This document shows, in pieces, positions 15,656-23,140 of a stretch of 46,697 bases of DNA. Positions within the stretch are counted from its first letter, which is position 1; every line of letters starts with the position of its first letter. The DNA lies in contig WLHB01000007.1 of the NCBI GenBank assembly GCA_009702965.1, forward strand, positions 1 through 46,697, given 5' to 3'. The stretch comes from Actinomycetota bacterium. Lineage in GTDB: Bacteria > Actinomycetota > Actinomycetes > Nanopelagicales > Nanopelagicaceae. Below the pieces are notes generated by a model, which made no database searches, had not been told where the DNA came from, and saw only the letters and a program-made list of their open reading frames with translations. Position numbers and translations under genes: made by a program.

Positions 15656-16246
15656 TTATCCCAGTTTCTTCAGCTCGACAGGGGCGGCCAGGGCCCGTTC
15701 TGCCGCTTCATAGCCATCGAGAAAGGCGCTAGCGAGCTCGCTATCGGGGAATCGGGCCAAAATAGAGGTGAATTCCTCGCCATGATCGCTATGGGCGAGG
15801 TGGATAGCCTCGTGGAAGAGGACATAGTCGAGGGCGTAATCAGGGGCGAGCCGAAGGCGATCGGAGATGCGGATTGTGCGATCCACGCTCGTACATGAGC
15901 CCCAGCGCTCGCGCATTGAGCGCCAGGTGACGCTCTGAGGGCGCTCGAGGATCTCAGGGGCGAATTCGGTGAGGAGGCTATCGATCCTTTCAGCCAGCGC
16001 GCTCTCAGTCGGAGTCTTAGCTGCTTCCTGGCTTCGGATCTTGGCGATCATCTCAGGGACCATGGCGCGCTCATCAGCCTTACTCATGCTCGCCGGGATA
16101 GAGATCACGATGCGCCCACCTTGGCGGTAGGCCGAGAGATGACGTTTACGCCGTTTGGATCGGATGACGATGATCTCACCCTCACCGATTCCTGGCAGGG
16201 TCGCTTCAGTATCGTCGACCTGACCCCCGTCGAGTTGGCTATCCAT
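15656..16246 (-). CDS. YgjP-like (DUF45) zinc metallopeptidase-domain protein
   Basis: A 196-aa protein of the YgjP/DUF45 family. The signature runs from MRERWGSCTSVDRTIRISDRL to LDYVLFHEAIHLAHSDHGEEF, giving HEAIH plus a third His, the zinc site expected of this group. It has no signal peptide. In some genomes YgjP-like proteins act with type I restriction systems; none is seen here. The ATG at 16246 has TACTTT six nt upstream on the minus strand, fitting leaderless transcription. GC content is unusually high: sample lines give about 57-63% against about 40% in a sampled neighbouring line, suggesting transfer or different codon pressure. Confidence 0.85.
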   Translation of the reverse strand: MDSQLDGGQVDDTEATLPGIGEGEIIVIRSKRRKRHLSAYRQGGRIVISIPASMSKADERAMVPEMIAKIRSQEAAKTPTESALAERIDSLLTEFAPEILERPQSVTWRSMRERWGSCTSVDRTIRISDRLRLAPDYALDYVLFHEAIHLAHSDHGEEFTSILARFPDSELASAFLDGYEAAERALAAPVELKKLG

Positions 16247-16292
16247 ATTCTAAAAGTACTGCCCCTTGCAGAGTAATTCTGGATGAAATGTG

Positions 16293-16323
16293 AAAACCTC
16301 AAGTACGTGTTGAGGTTTTTTTG
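16293..16323. terminator. Hairpin terminator, possibly bidirectional
   Basis: AAAACCTCAA (16293-16302) pairs with TTGAGGTTTT (16310-16319) around a 7-nt loop. On plus it is followed by a T run to 16323; on minus by TTTTC. No plus gene lies upstream, so its likeliest job is ending the minus transcript from the DUF2342 gene before the ygjP promoter. Confidence 0.65.
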
Positions 16324-16414
16324 TTATTCGTCGCCATTGCATAGTAAAAAAAGATATAAATGTCAACGCGTGGAGCATTTGATTTGCTGGCTCGTTCGTC
16401 GTACTTTTCGCATA

Positions 16415-16486
16415 CGAAGTCCTCGGATAACCGTTCTATATCTGCAAGGGGAAGGCAGATATTGGAATGTGCGGCCGGGGACTTCG
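16415..16486. other. Long nested inverted repeat; candidate structured RNA
   Basis: In a 275-bp gene-free gap (16247-16521). The outer arms CGAAGTCCTCGG (16415-16426) and CCGGGGACTTCG (16475-16486) pair over 12 bp with one G-U. Inside, CCG (16431-16433) pairs with CGG (16472-16474), TTC (16434-16436) with GAA (16465-16467), and ATATCTGC (16438-16445) with GCAGATAT (16455-16462) around loop AAGGGGAAG. No T run follows on either strand, so it is not a classic terminator. I do not recognise it as a known RNA family. It could be a 3'-UTR element or small RNA on minus, a separate RNA on plus, or a cruciform site. Confidence 0.55.
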
Positions 16487-16521
16487 CTTTTATTTGCGCA
16501 GATAAATCACGTCAGCGAGTT

Positions 16522-17940
16522 TTAAATCAACCCACTCAAGTCATCGGGAACGGTGCTCGAGGCGATGAATGCCTTTGGATCTTTTAAGTCATCTGCACTG
16601 GGAAGTATTCCTGCCCAGAGTGCATCACGACTTTCAATCTGGCTCTCTTCGCGGATGGTTCGCCAGAAAGCGCTCGCCTCACGAGTAAGTCGTGGAGAAA
16701 CTTCAAGACCCAATAGCGTTGCAAAGAGTTGATGCGCAGGAGTCGACGATGCGCGCCTGCGACGTTGTGTCTCGCGGAGCGCTTCGATATTTGGCATGCG
16801 ATCACCGGCGGCGGTAACTAGAACATCATCTGTCCAGCCATCGATAAGTGCCAGCACAGTCTCGAGTTTTTCTAAAGCAGCTTTCTGCTGTGGTGATTCC
16901 TCCGGTGAGAAAATTCCATTGTTCAATTCAATCGAGAGATTGACTTGCCCTTCAATAGGTTGCGATGGATCAAATCCACTCATCGCTTCCTCTGCCTGAC
17001 GTTGAATTGCATCAAGATCAATACGAATTCCACGGCCATATTCAGTGATGGTGCTCTGAATATATGAAACGAGCCATGGGTTATGGGCGAAGAGACGAGC
17101 TACTGCGCCTTCGCGAAGTGCATGAAAGAGATAGACCTCTGATTGAGGAATTTCAAGATCTGCAGACCATGCTGCAATGTTTTCAGGAATGAGCACTGGA
17201 CGTGGGGGATCAAGGATTGGCAAGCCCGCATCGTGCGCACCGGTAACTGTTGAGGCTAGCGCGCCGATTGATTGCCCCAGTTGAGTTGCCACCATGGATG
17301 AAATAAATCCACGAAGTAATCCACCAATTGCATCAAGAGGGATAGGGCTCTCTTGATCCTGATCAAGCTCTTGCGCCTGTGAAGCCTGCGCCAGAAGATC
17401 GGCCATCGCTTCAAGTAGCCCTTTTGCCAAAGGAGCAATATCTCGGTGCCATCCGTTGATCGTGAGGTCGATCCAATCTGCGCGATTAACTGCAGATGGC
17501 GAAGATGACAAGAGCGCAGAAGGAAATGATGTGGCCTCATTAAGCCAGACCTCAGAGATTTCATAGGCACTTGATACAACGCTTTGATCCCGAGTGCTCA
17601 ATGGCAGAAATCCATGTGCTGTAATAAACTTCTTTGCAGTTTCGCGCACAGTTTTTATCGGCAGTGGATCCGCCGGTGTATTTCCGGCCGGACCAAATCC
17701 GGGAAATGCTCCTGCACCAGCCATGCCGGAAAAGAGTGCTGAAAGATTCTCACTCGTCATCGCTTGCATGTTTTCCATGTTCTCGACAGGAATTCCTAAT
17801 TTTTCAAATTGCTCGCGCATCTGCTCTTGTATAGCGCGAAGAATTTCACTGAAATCTTCAGGGCCATTATTATCTTGAGAGCCATCCGAACTTCCATCAT
17901 CGGAACCATTTCCAGGTGGGGTAAAACCAAAAGGTGACAC
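16522..17940 (-). CDS. DUF2342 / putative zinc-dependent metalloprotease-like protein
   Basis: A 472-aa protein of the actinobacterial DUF2342 family (homologue of mycobacterial Rv3195, from memory). The N-terminus is Gly/Ser/Asp-rich and disordered, followed by a helical domain with NRADWIDLTINGWHRDIAPL. Then come SSMVATQLGQSIGALASTVTG and the signature EVYLFHALREGAVARLFAHNPWL. Annotation pipelines call it a zinc-dependent metalloprotease or an F420-associated protein; neither role can be shown here, since the expected HExxH is replaced by HALRE. The start is GTG 17940, divergent from a small membrane gene across 170 bp. Confidence 0.75.
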   Translation of the reverse strand: MSPFGFTPPGNGSDDGSSDGSQDNNGPEDFSEILRAIQEQMREQFEKLGIPVENMENMQAMTSENLSALFSGMAGAGAFPGFGPAGNTPADPLPIKTVRETAKKFITAHGFLPLSTRDQSVVSSAYEISEVWLNEATSFPSALLSSSPSAVNRADWIDLTINGWHRDIAPLAKGLLEAMADLLAQASQAQELDQDQESPIPLDAIGGLLRGFISSMVATQLGQSIGALASTVTGAHDAGLPILDPPRPVLIPENIAAWSADLEIPQSEVYLFHALREGAVARLFAHNPWLVSYIQSTITEYGRGIRIDLDAIQRQAEEAMSGFDPSQPIEGQVNLSIELNNGIFSPEESPQQKAALEKLETVLALIDGWTDDVLVTAAGDRMPNIEALRETQRRRRASSTPAHQLFATLLGLEVSPRLTREASAFWRTIREESQIESRDALWAGILPSADDLKDPKAFIASSTVPDDLSGLI

Positions 17941-17977
17941 TGCTTCTACCCAGACCTTTCTGCTATCAATCTACGGC

Positions 17978-18015
17978 GGAGACTTCTACTGTGGAGACTT
18001 CTGTTGTCGAGACTT
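17978..18015. repeat. 15-bp tandem repeat in the divergent gap
   Basis: GGAGACTTCTACTGT (17978-17992) and GGAGACTTCTGTTGT (17993-18007), then a partial third copy CGAGACTT (18008-18015). It lies between the DUF2342 gene and the plus-strand genes. Confidence 0.8.
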
Positions 18016-18098
18016 TAAGTAGAACACATAGAGAGCGAAATTTCTTCCCCGCTTCCCCTACCTTTTTTGAATAGAAGTGCGGAGGGTGATTTTGCGAC

Positions 18099-18104
18099 TA
18101 GGCT
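18099..18104 (+). promoter_or_regulatory. -10 box for the 18111 operon (leaderless)
   Basis: TAGGCT ends 6 nt before ATG 18111, predicting transcription from the start codon of the three-gene run that ends with the UPF0182 gene. Confidence 0.4.
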
Positions 18105-18110
18105 TACCCC

Positions 18111-18389
18111 ATGTCGAATGCATTCCTTGCTCTCATCTGGTGGGTCATCCCCGCTGGGGCCTTGATCGGCGCGCTTGGATATGTCCTCTGGGTGACTCAA
18201 TTTAAAGACCGATACGAAACTCAAACATCGCGATCGGTCGACCAGTTTCAGAGATTCCAGGGCGCTTTCAATCAAGCCCAGGTGGTAAATGTGGATGATT
18301 CCAAAAATGGTCTAGCTAGAGAAGTTGGGAAGAATAGAGAAGATGGCTTAGGTCGAAAAGATGCATCGCAACGAGGAGAAGAAAAATAA
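18111..18389 (+). CDS. Small single-pass membrane protein, unknown function
   Basis: A 92-aa protein with one N-terminal membrane helix (LALIWWVIPAGALIGALGYVLWV, about residues 6-28) and a charged, probably cytoplasmic tail. I do not recognise the family. It is the first gene of a tight run with the Lon-like protease and the UPF0182 protein, so a membrane role shared with them is plausible. Its TAA (18387-18389) touches the probable start of the next gene, and a GAGGAG ribosome binding site for that gene lies inside its last codons (about 18373-18378). Confidence 0.7.
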   Translation: MSNAFLALIWWVIPAGALIGALGYVLWVTQFKDRYETQTSRSVDQFQRFQGAFNQAQVVNVDDSKNGLAREVGKNREDGLGRKDASQRGEEK

Positions 18390-19180
18390 TCCGCGGCCTT
18401 AAGTTCTCTCCTCTGCCGAGATTATCTACTGTTCTTATCTACGCTTTCTTTATCGGTGCTTTTCTCTCTCCATTGCAATACGTTGCCATCGCCCCCGGCA
18501 CACCGCAGGGAATCTTTCCTGAAATCGTAAAGGTAAATTCAAAGGGTGAAGCAGATGCATTTCCTATCGATGGCCAGTTCTATCTTTTAACGATACGCGT
18601 GACCTCACCAGGTTCATACCTTTCAGGTGTTGAAGGGCTCTATCGCTGGGCACGCACTGATCAAGTGCTTCTACCAAGCAGCGTTATCTATCCACCAGGC
18701 ATTACTTCTGAGGAAGAAGAGAAGCTCTCCAACGAAGAGATGAAAGGCTCGCAGGATTTTGCGCGGTCGGTGGCGCTGGGTTATCTCGTAAAGAATTATC
18801 CAAATGGTGGCTATGAAAAGTTAACTCCAAAAGATCTTTCGATTGATGTCGAAAAAGTTGGTGGGCCAAGTGGAGGAATGATCTTCACACTCGCCATTAT
18901 CGAATTGTTAACGAAAGAAAATCTACTGAACGGCCGCACGGTGGCTGGAACTGGAACGATTGCAGAAGATGGAACCATCGGTCCGATCGGAGGGATCGAG
19001 GAGAAGCTTGTCGCCGCCAAAAGGGCGGGCGTTGACCTTTTCCTAGCCCCTAAGGAGAACTGTTCAGAACTTTCTTCTATACCTGAGGGCATCACAGTGG
19101 CTGCGGTGGGGACTATTGATGAGGCTGTGGCAGCGCTGAGTTCATCGACACCGAAAGGTTGCGATAGTTTAGGCGCATGA
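18389..19180 (+). CDS. Membrane-anchored Lon-like (S16) protease lacking the PDZ domain
   Basis: About 263 aa, related to YlbL/Rv3194c. The S16 domain is clear: catalytic Ser in GGPSGGMIF, then AGTGTIAEDGTIGPIGGIEEKLVAAK with the catalytic Lys in EEKL, then FLAPKENC. Upstream in frame, a membrane helix (TVLIYAFFIGAFLSPLQYV) is encoded at 18428-18484 with no ATG or GTG before it. Only TTG 18473 is a normal start, and it would remove the anchor. GAGGAG at about 18373-18378 points to ATA 18386 or ATC 18389 as a non-canonical start (CTG 18413 is another option). The PDZ segment between SQDFARSVALGYLV and the S16 core is missing. The stop overlaps the UPF0182 start (ATGA). Confidence 0.75.
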   Translation: MRGLKFSPLPRLSTVLIYAFFIGAFLSPLQYVAIAPGTPQGIFPEIVKVNSKGEADAFPIDGQFYLLTIRVTSPGSYLSGVEGLYRWARTDQVLLPSSVIYPPGITSEEEEKLSNEEMKGSQDFARSVALGYLVKNYPNGGYEKLTPKDLSIDVEKVGGPSGGMIFTLAIIELLTKENLLNGRTVAGTGTIAEDGTIGPIGGIEEKLVAAKRAGVDLFLAPKENCSELSSIPEGITVAAVGTIDEAVAALSSSTPKGCDSLGA

Positions 19181-21978
19181 ATCAACTGCGCAAACCCCTG
19201 AATATCACCCTCGGTGTCCTTGTTCTTCTTGGAGCGGTCATCGTCTCTTCAAGTGGATTTTATATCGATTGGCTCTGGTTTAAATCTGTTGGCTTTACAG
19301 AGGTCTGGAGCACAATTCTTGTCACAAAGATTGTCCTCTTTGTTGTTGTTGGCCTCGTTACTTCGCTCTTCATCTCAGCAAACATCTACATCGCATATAA
19401 GAAGCGTCCTCTATATGTTCCGCTCTCAGTTGAAGCAGACAATCTAGAACGTTATCGCGCACAGTTAGAGCCAATTCGTAAATGGGTATTTCTTGCTATC
19501 GCTGGCGTGCTTATCTACTTTGGTGGAACATCAGGATCAGTCTTCTGGTCAACCTGGCTCCAGTTTAGAAATGCGACATCATTTGGTGTTACCGATCCAC
19601 AATTTGGTCTCGATATCTCATTCTTTGCATTTAAGTTACCTATGTACCAAGCACTTATCGGTTGGGGAATCTCACTTACCGTTATTGCAATCTTGGCGGC
19701 AGTCGGCGTTCACTATCTCTACGGTGGAATTCGTCCGCAAGCACAGTCAGAGCGCACAACAGGTGCTGCCCGTCTTCAGATTTCCGTCCTTCTAGGAATG
19801 TTCGTTCTCCTCAAGGCGGTTGCTTACTGGTACGACCGTTATGCATTAGCCCTTAAAGAGAATGCCCTCATCACAGGAATGACTTACAGTGATGTCAACG
19901 CACTATTGCCAGCCAAGGCAATTCTTGCGGCAATTGCAGTGATTTGCGCCTTGCTCTTCTTTGCAAGCATCTTTACTCGTTCATGGCTACTTCCAACGGC
20001 CGGTACAGCCCTTCTTGTGATTTCATCAGTGCTAATCGCAGGTCTTTATCCAGCGGCGGTTCAACAATTTCAGGTAAAGCCTTCTGAATCATCAAAGGAA
20101 GCGCCATATATTCAGCGCAATATTGATGCCACCCGAGTTGCATATGGCATTGATACCGTTGATGTTCAAAACTATGACGCAACTCTTACTACCAATGCGG
20201 GTCAGCTTGCAGATGATGCAGCGACCATTGCAAATATTCGACTCATGGATCCGAATGTTCTCTCTGCAACATTCCGCCAGCTTCAGCAGTTGAAGCCGTA
20301 CTACGCATTCCCAGATTCACTCGATGTTGATAGATATAAAGTCAATGGAGTTTCGCGCGACACAATTGTCGCTGTTCGCGAACTCAGCATTGAAGGTAAT
20401 CCAAGTCGTAACTGGATCAACGATCACCTTGTTTACACACACGGCTTTGGTTTTGTTGCAGCCTTTGGTAACTCTCGCGATGCTGATGGAAAGCCAACCT
20501 TTGCTGTTGGAGATCTTCCATCAACTAAGGGGCTTGGTGAATTCCAGCCACGCATTTACTTCGGTGAGAACACACCTGATTACTCAATCATCGGTGGCGT
20601 GAAAACTGACACACCAGTTGAGTTTGACTACCCAGATGATTCTTCGGCCAATGGACAGCGCAATTACACCTACACAGGTAAGGGTGGCGTTCCAGTCGGA
20701 AGCGTCTTTAATAAACTTCTCTTTGCAATCAAGTATCAGGAACAGCGCATCTTGCTCTCAAGCCTGATCAACAAGGATTCGAAGATTATCTTTGAGCGCA
20801 ATCCTCGCGATCGCGTCGCCAAGGTTGCTCCATGGTTAACTCTCGATGGAGATCCATACCCAGCAATTGTTGATGGACGCATTCAGTGGATTGTTGATGC
20901 CTACACAACAAGTTCTAGCTATCCATATTCACAGACGACAGGGCTCTCTACTGCAACCTCTGATGCGCTCACAGCTAATTCAACTTCTGTGACAGCACAA
21001 GCAAACCGAAATGTGAATTACATTCGCAACTCGGTCAAGGCGACAGTTGATGCATATGACGGCACCGTTACTTTGTATCAGTGGGATGAGAAGGATCCAG
21101 TCCTTGCAACATGGATGAAGGTTTTCCCTGGCTCTGTCACCCCGAAGAGCAAGATGTCTGCAGAACTTCTTGCTCATGTGCGCTACCCAGCTGATCTCTT
21201 CAGAGTTCAACGCGATGTGTTGAGTTCATACCATGTGAAGACTGCGGGAGCTTTCTACGGTGGTCAGGATTTCTGGCGCGTTCCACGTGACCCATCAACA
21301 TTTGGTGGCAACGCTGCTGCGCAGCCTCCATATTATTTAACGCTGCAGATGCCTGGTGCAGAGACACCTGCATTCTCATTGACAACACCATTTGTGCCTC
21401 GCGGTGGTCGTGAGAACTTGTCAGCATTTGCAGTCGCAAATTCTGATGCAGGCCCTAACTACGGAAAAATTACCGTCTTGCAATTGCCACGTAGTACAAA
21501 CGTTGCGGGACCATCACAGGTTGCCTCAAACTTTGAAGCAAAACCTGAAGTTGCGAATTCACTCTCGCTCCTTCGCCAAGGTGGCTCTGATGTAGTGCTT
21601 GGAAGCTTGCTTACACTTCCTGTAGGTAACGGACTTCTCTACGTTCAGCCTGTCTACGTGCGTGCAACATCAAATGCTGCGGCATATCCACTCTTACAGA
21701 AAGTTCTCGTCTCATTCGGAGATCAAATTGGTTTTGATGACACCCTTAAGGGCGCACTCGATCAAGTCTTCGGTGGAAACTCAGGAACTCAATCCGGTGG
21801 CGGTGATGTGAACTCTGGTGGATCTTCATCAGATGTTTCAAGTGCAATCGCGAGTGCAATTTCTGCTTATCAAGATGGATTAGCTGCTCTGGCAAAGGGA
21901 GATTTCGCTGCATACGATCGTGCGCAGAAGAGATTGAAATCTGCCCTCGATGCTGCTGCAAATGCGCAGAAGCAGTAG
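19177..21978 (+). CDS. UPF0182 family large membrane protein
   Basis: A 933-aa UPF0182 protein (Rv3193c-like). The first 300 or so residues hold about seven membrane helices, beginning ITLGVLVLLGAVIVSSSGFYIDWLWF. A large extracytoplasmic region follows, with conserved TLTTNAGQLADDAATIANIRLMDPN, QLQQLKPYYAFPDSLDVDRY and GVSRDTIVAVRELS. The C-terminal tail is Gly/Ser-rich, followed by a short helical segment. The function is unknown. It overlaps the S16 protease stop by 4 bp, a pairing kept in other Actinobacteria, so the protease may act on or with it (inference). Confidence 0.92.
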   Translation: MNQLRKPLNITLGVLVLLGAVIVSSSGFYIDWLWFKSVGFTEVWSTILVTKIVLFVVVGLVTSLFISANIYIAYKKRPLYVPLSVEADNLERYRAQLEPIRKWVFLAIAGVLIYFGGTSGSVFWSTWLQFRNATSFGVTDPQFGLDISFFAFKLPMYQALIGWGISLTVIAILAAVGVHYLYGGIRPQAQSERTTGAARLQISVLLGMFVLLKAVAYWYDRYALALKENALITGMTYSDVNALLPAKAILAAIAVICALLFFASIFTRSWLLPTAGTALLVISSVLIAGLYPAAVQQFQVKPSESSKEAPYIQRNIDATRVAYGIDTVDVQNYDATLTTNAGQLADDAATIANIRLMDPNVLSATFRQLQQLKPYYAFPDSLDVDRYKVNGVSRDTIVAVRELSIEGNPSRNWINDHLVYTHGFGFVAAFGNSRDADGKPTFAVGDLPSTKGLGEFQPRIYFGENTPDYSIIGGVKTDTPVEFDYPDDSSANGQRNYTYTGKGGVPVGSVFNKLLFAIKYQEQRILLSSLINKDSKIIFERNPRDRVAKVAPWLTLDGDPYPAIVDGRIQWIVDAYTTSSSYPYSQTTGLSTATSDALTANSTSVTAQANRNVNYIRNSVKATVDAYDGTVTLYQWDEKDPVLATWMKVFPGSVTPKSKMSAELLAHVRYPADLFRVQRDVLSSYHVKTAGAFYGGQDFWRVPRDPSTFGGNAAAQPPYYLTLQMPGAETPAFSLTTPFVPRGGRENLSAFAVANSDAGPNYGKITVLQLPRSTNVAGPSQVASNFEAKPEVANSLSLLRQGGSDVVLGSLLTLPVGNGLLYVQPVYVRATSNAAAYPLLQKVLVSFGDQIGFDDTLKGALDQVFGGNSGTQSGGGDVNSGGSSSDVSSAIASAISAYQDGLAALAKGDFAAYDRAQKRLKSALDAAANAQKQ

Positions 21979-22000
21979 TTAATTCTTCTCAATTTGGTGG

Positions 22001-22029
22001 TTGACCCCGCGGCGATTAAGATTGATCTA
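22001..22029 (+). promoter_or_regulatory. Possible tRNA promoter
   Basis: -35 TTGACC (22001-22006), 17-bp spacer, weak -10-like GATCTA (22024-22029), just upstream of the tRNA 5' end. The -35 is good, the -10 is poor. Confidence 0.3.
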
Positions 22030-22033
22030 CCGA

Positions 22034-22110
<77 letters not shown>

Positions 22111-22120
22111 ATCACATAAG

Positions 22121-22150
22121 AAATAGCGCCGAAAGGCGCTATTTCTTTTT
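22121..22150 (+). terminator. Terminator after the initiator tRNA
   Basis: AAATAGCGCC (22121-22130), loop GAAA, GGCGCTATTT (22135-22144), then CTTTTTG. A perfect 10-bp stem with a GAAA tetraloop. Confidence 0.92.
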
Positions 22151-22241
22151 GCTTTCTCAGATTGATTTACAAGGCTTCAAACCTTTGCTCACAAGATTCT
22201 CATCCTTGCCTCTCTTTGTTACATATCGAGCAGTCTCTTAC

Positions 22242-22247
22242 TAGGAT
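22242..22247 (+). promoter_or_regulatory. -10 box of the SOUL gene (leaderless)
   Basis: TAGGAT ends 6 nt before ATG 22254, the same spacing as at other starts in this window. Confidence 0.45.
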
Positions 22248-22253
22248 TTAACT

Positions 22254-22787
22254 ATGACCCAAAGACAAGAGTTTCGAGTTATTCAAAAGTATCCTTCTTT
22301 TGAAGTCCGTGAATATCAGCCATGCGTTCTCGCTGAAGTGAAAATCTCGGCGCGCTACTCTGAAGCAACGGGCACAGCATTCGGGCATCTCATCAGATAC
22401 ATTTCTAAAGGCAACCGCACCGAAGAAAAAATCGCAATGACTGCTCCGGTAATTGCGGCCCAGAAAGCCGACAAGGCGCATGACAACGAATGGTATGTCT
22501 CCTTCGTAATGCCATCGGGAAGCACCTTTGGCCACCTACCTGATCCGAGTGATCCACGTGTTGTTCTGCGCGAGCTAGAGAGCGAAACGTGTATAGCCTC
22601 CTCATTCCGAGGTCGTGCTACCGAAGAGCTATCAGAGAAGAAGATCAGCGAGCTACGAAAAGCAGCCGCACAGGTCAACCTTGCTTTGTCGGATGAAACA
22701 AGAATCTGTCGATTTGATCCACCATTTAAGCCAGGCTTCTTGCAATATAACGAGATAGTTATTCCAGTTTATTCACCAAATCTTTGA
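22254..22787 (+). CDS. SOUL/HBP family heme-binding-like protein
   Basis: A 177-aa SOUL-domain protein. Typical segments are YPSFEVREYQPCVLAEV at the N-terminus, AFGHLIRYISKGN, KIAMTAPVI, YVSFVMPSGSTFGHLPDP and a C-terminal FLQYNEIVIPV. Eukaryotic and some bacterial members bind heme or tetrapyrroles; the bacterial role is not settled. No signal peptide, so cytoplasmic. The gene stands alone between the tRNA terminator and a small ORF that has its own -10 box. Confidence 0.9.
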   Translation: MTQRQEFRVIQKYPSFEVREYQPCVLAEVKISARYSEATGTAFGHLIRYISKGNRTEEKIAMTAPVIAAQKADKAHDNEWYVSFVMPSGSTFGHLPDPSDPRVVLRELESETCIASSFRGRATEELSEKKISELRKAAAQVNLALSDETRICRFDPPFKPGFLQYNEIVIPVYSPNL

Positions 22788-22796
22788 TGATTTTGC

Positions 22797-22802
22797 TAAT
22801 CT
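22797..22802 (+). promoter_or_regulatory. -10 box of the 64-aa gene (leaderless)
   Basis: TAATCT ends 6 nt before ATG 22809. This supports the small ORF as a real gene. Confidence 0.4.
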
Positions 22803-22808
22803 TTCATC

Positions 22809-23003
22809 ATGTGGCTGACCAAAAAGATTAAGCAAATCTTTCTAAAGAAACCTCGTAGCAATTTCTCAGAGTCAAGGCTTGATCCTAATGACAATGCGTA
22901 TAGGCGTATGCAATTCGAGATGAGAGAAGCAGGCGGATTGAACGGAGAACTCATGCGGAGAGCCGCTAATTTTACAAATCCAAAGCGACTGGATGAAGAG
23001 TAG
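22809..23003 (+). CDS. Hypothetical 64-aa basic protein
   Basis: Starts MWLTKKIKQIFLKKP and ends ANFTNPKRLDEE. It is highly charged with no membrane helix and no family I recognise. It is considered real because a -10 hexamer lies at leaderless spacing, it has room between genes and it lies on no other gene. The following 137 bp to the end of the convergent ATPase gene holds only a short direct repeat (ATTCAAGG, 19 bp apart) and no convincing gene. Confidence 0.5.
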   Translation: MWLTKKIKQIFLKKPRSNFSESRLDPNDNAYRRMQFEMREAGGLNGELMRRAANFTNPKRLDEE

Positions 23004-23140
23004 ATTCTAAGTTAATAGCTCTGGCAGATACGTCCACTATTCAAGGATTTGAACCACATTCAAGGTTTAGATATGGAATTCAGATTTGCTTACATAAGTT
23101 GGTTACGAAGGACTCGACTGCCCGATCCGGTGGCTAAGAG

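Noticed and set aside
16415-16486. 6C RNA or SRP RNA
   Set aside because: The minus-strand loop has only four consecutive Cs and there is one rod rather than two C-loops; the SRP apical GGAA/AGCAG pattern is absent.
16360-16587. Plus-strand 75-codon ORF in the gap next to the DUF2342 gene
   Set aside because: It runs through both arms of the inverted repeat and into the DUF2342 3' end, has no recognisable domain and no ribosome binding site.
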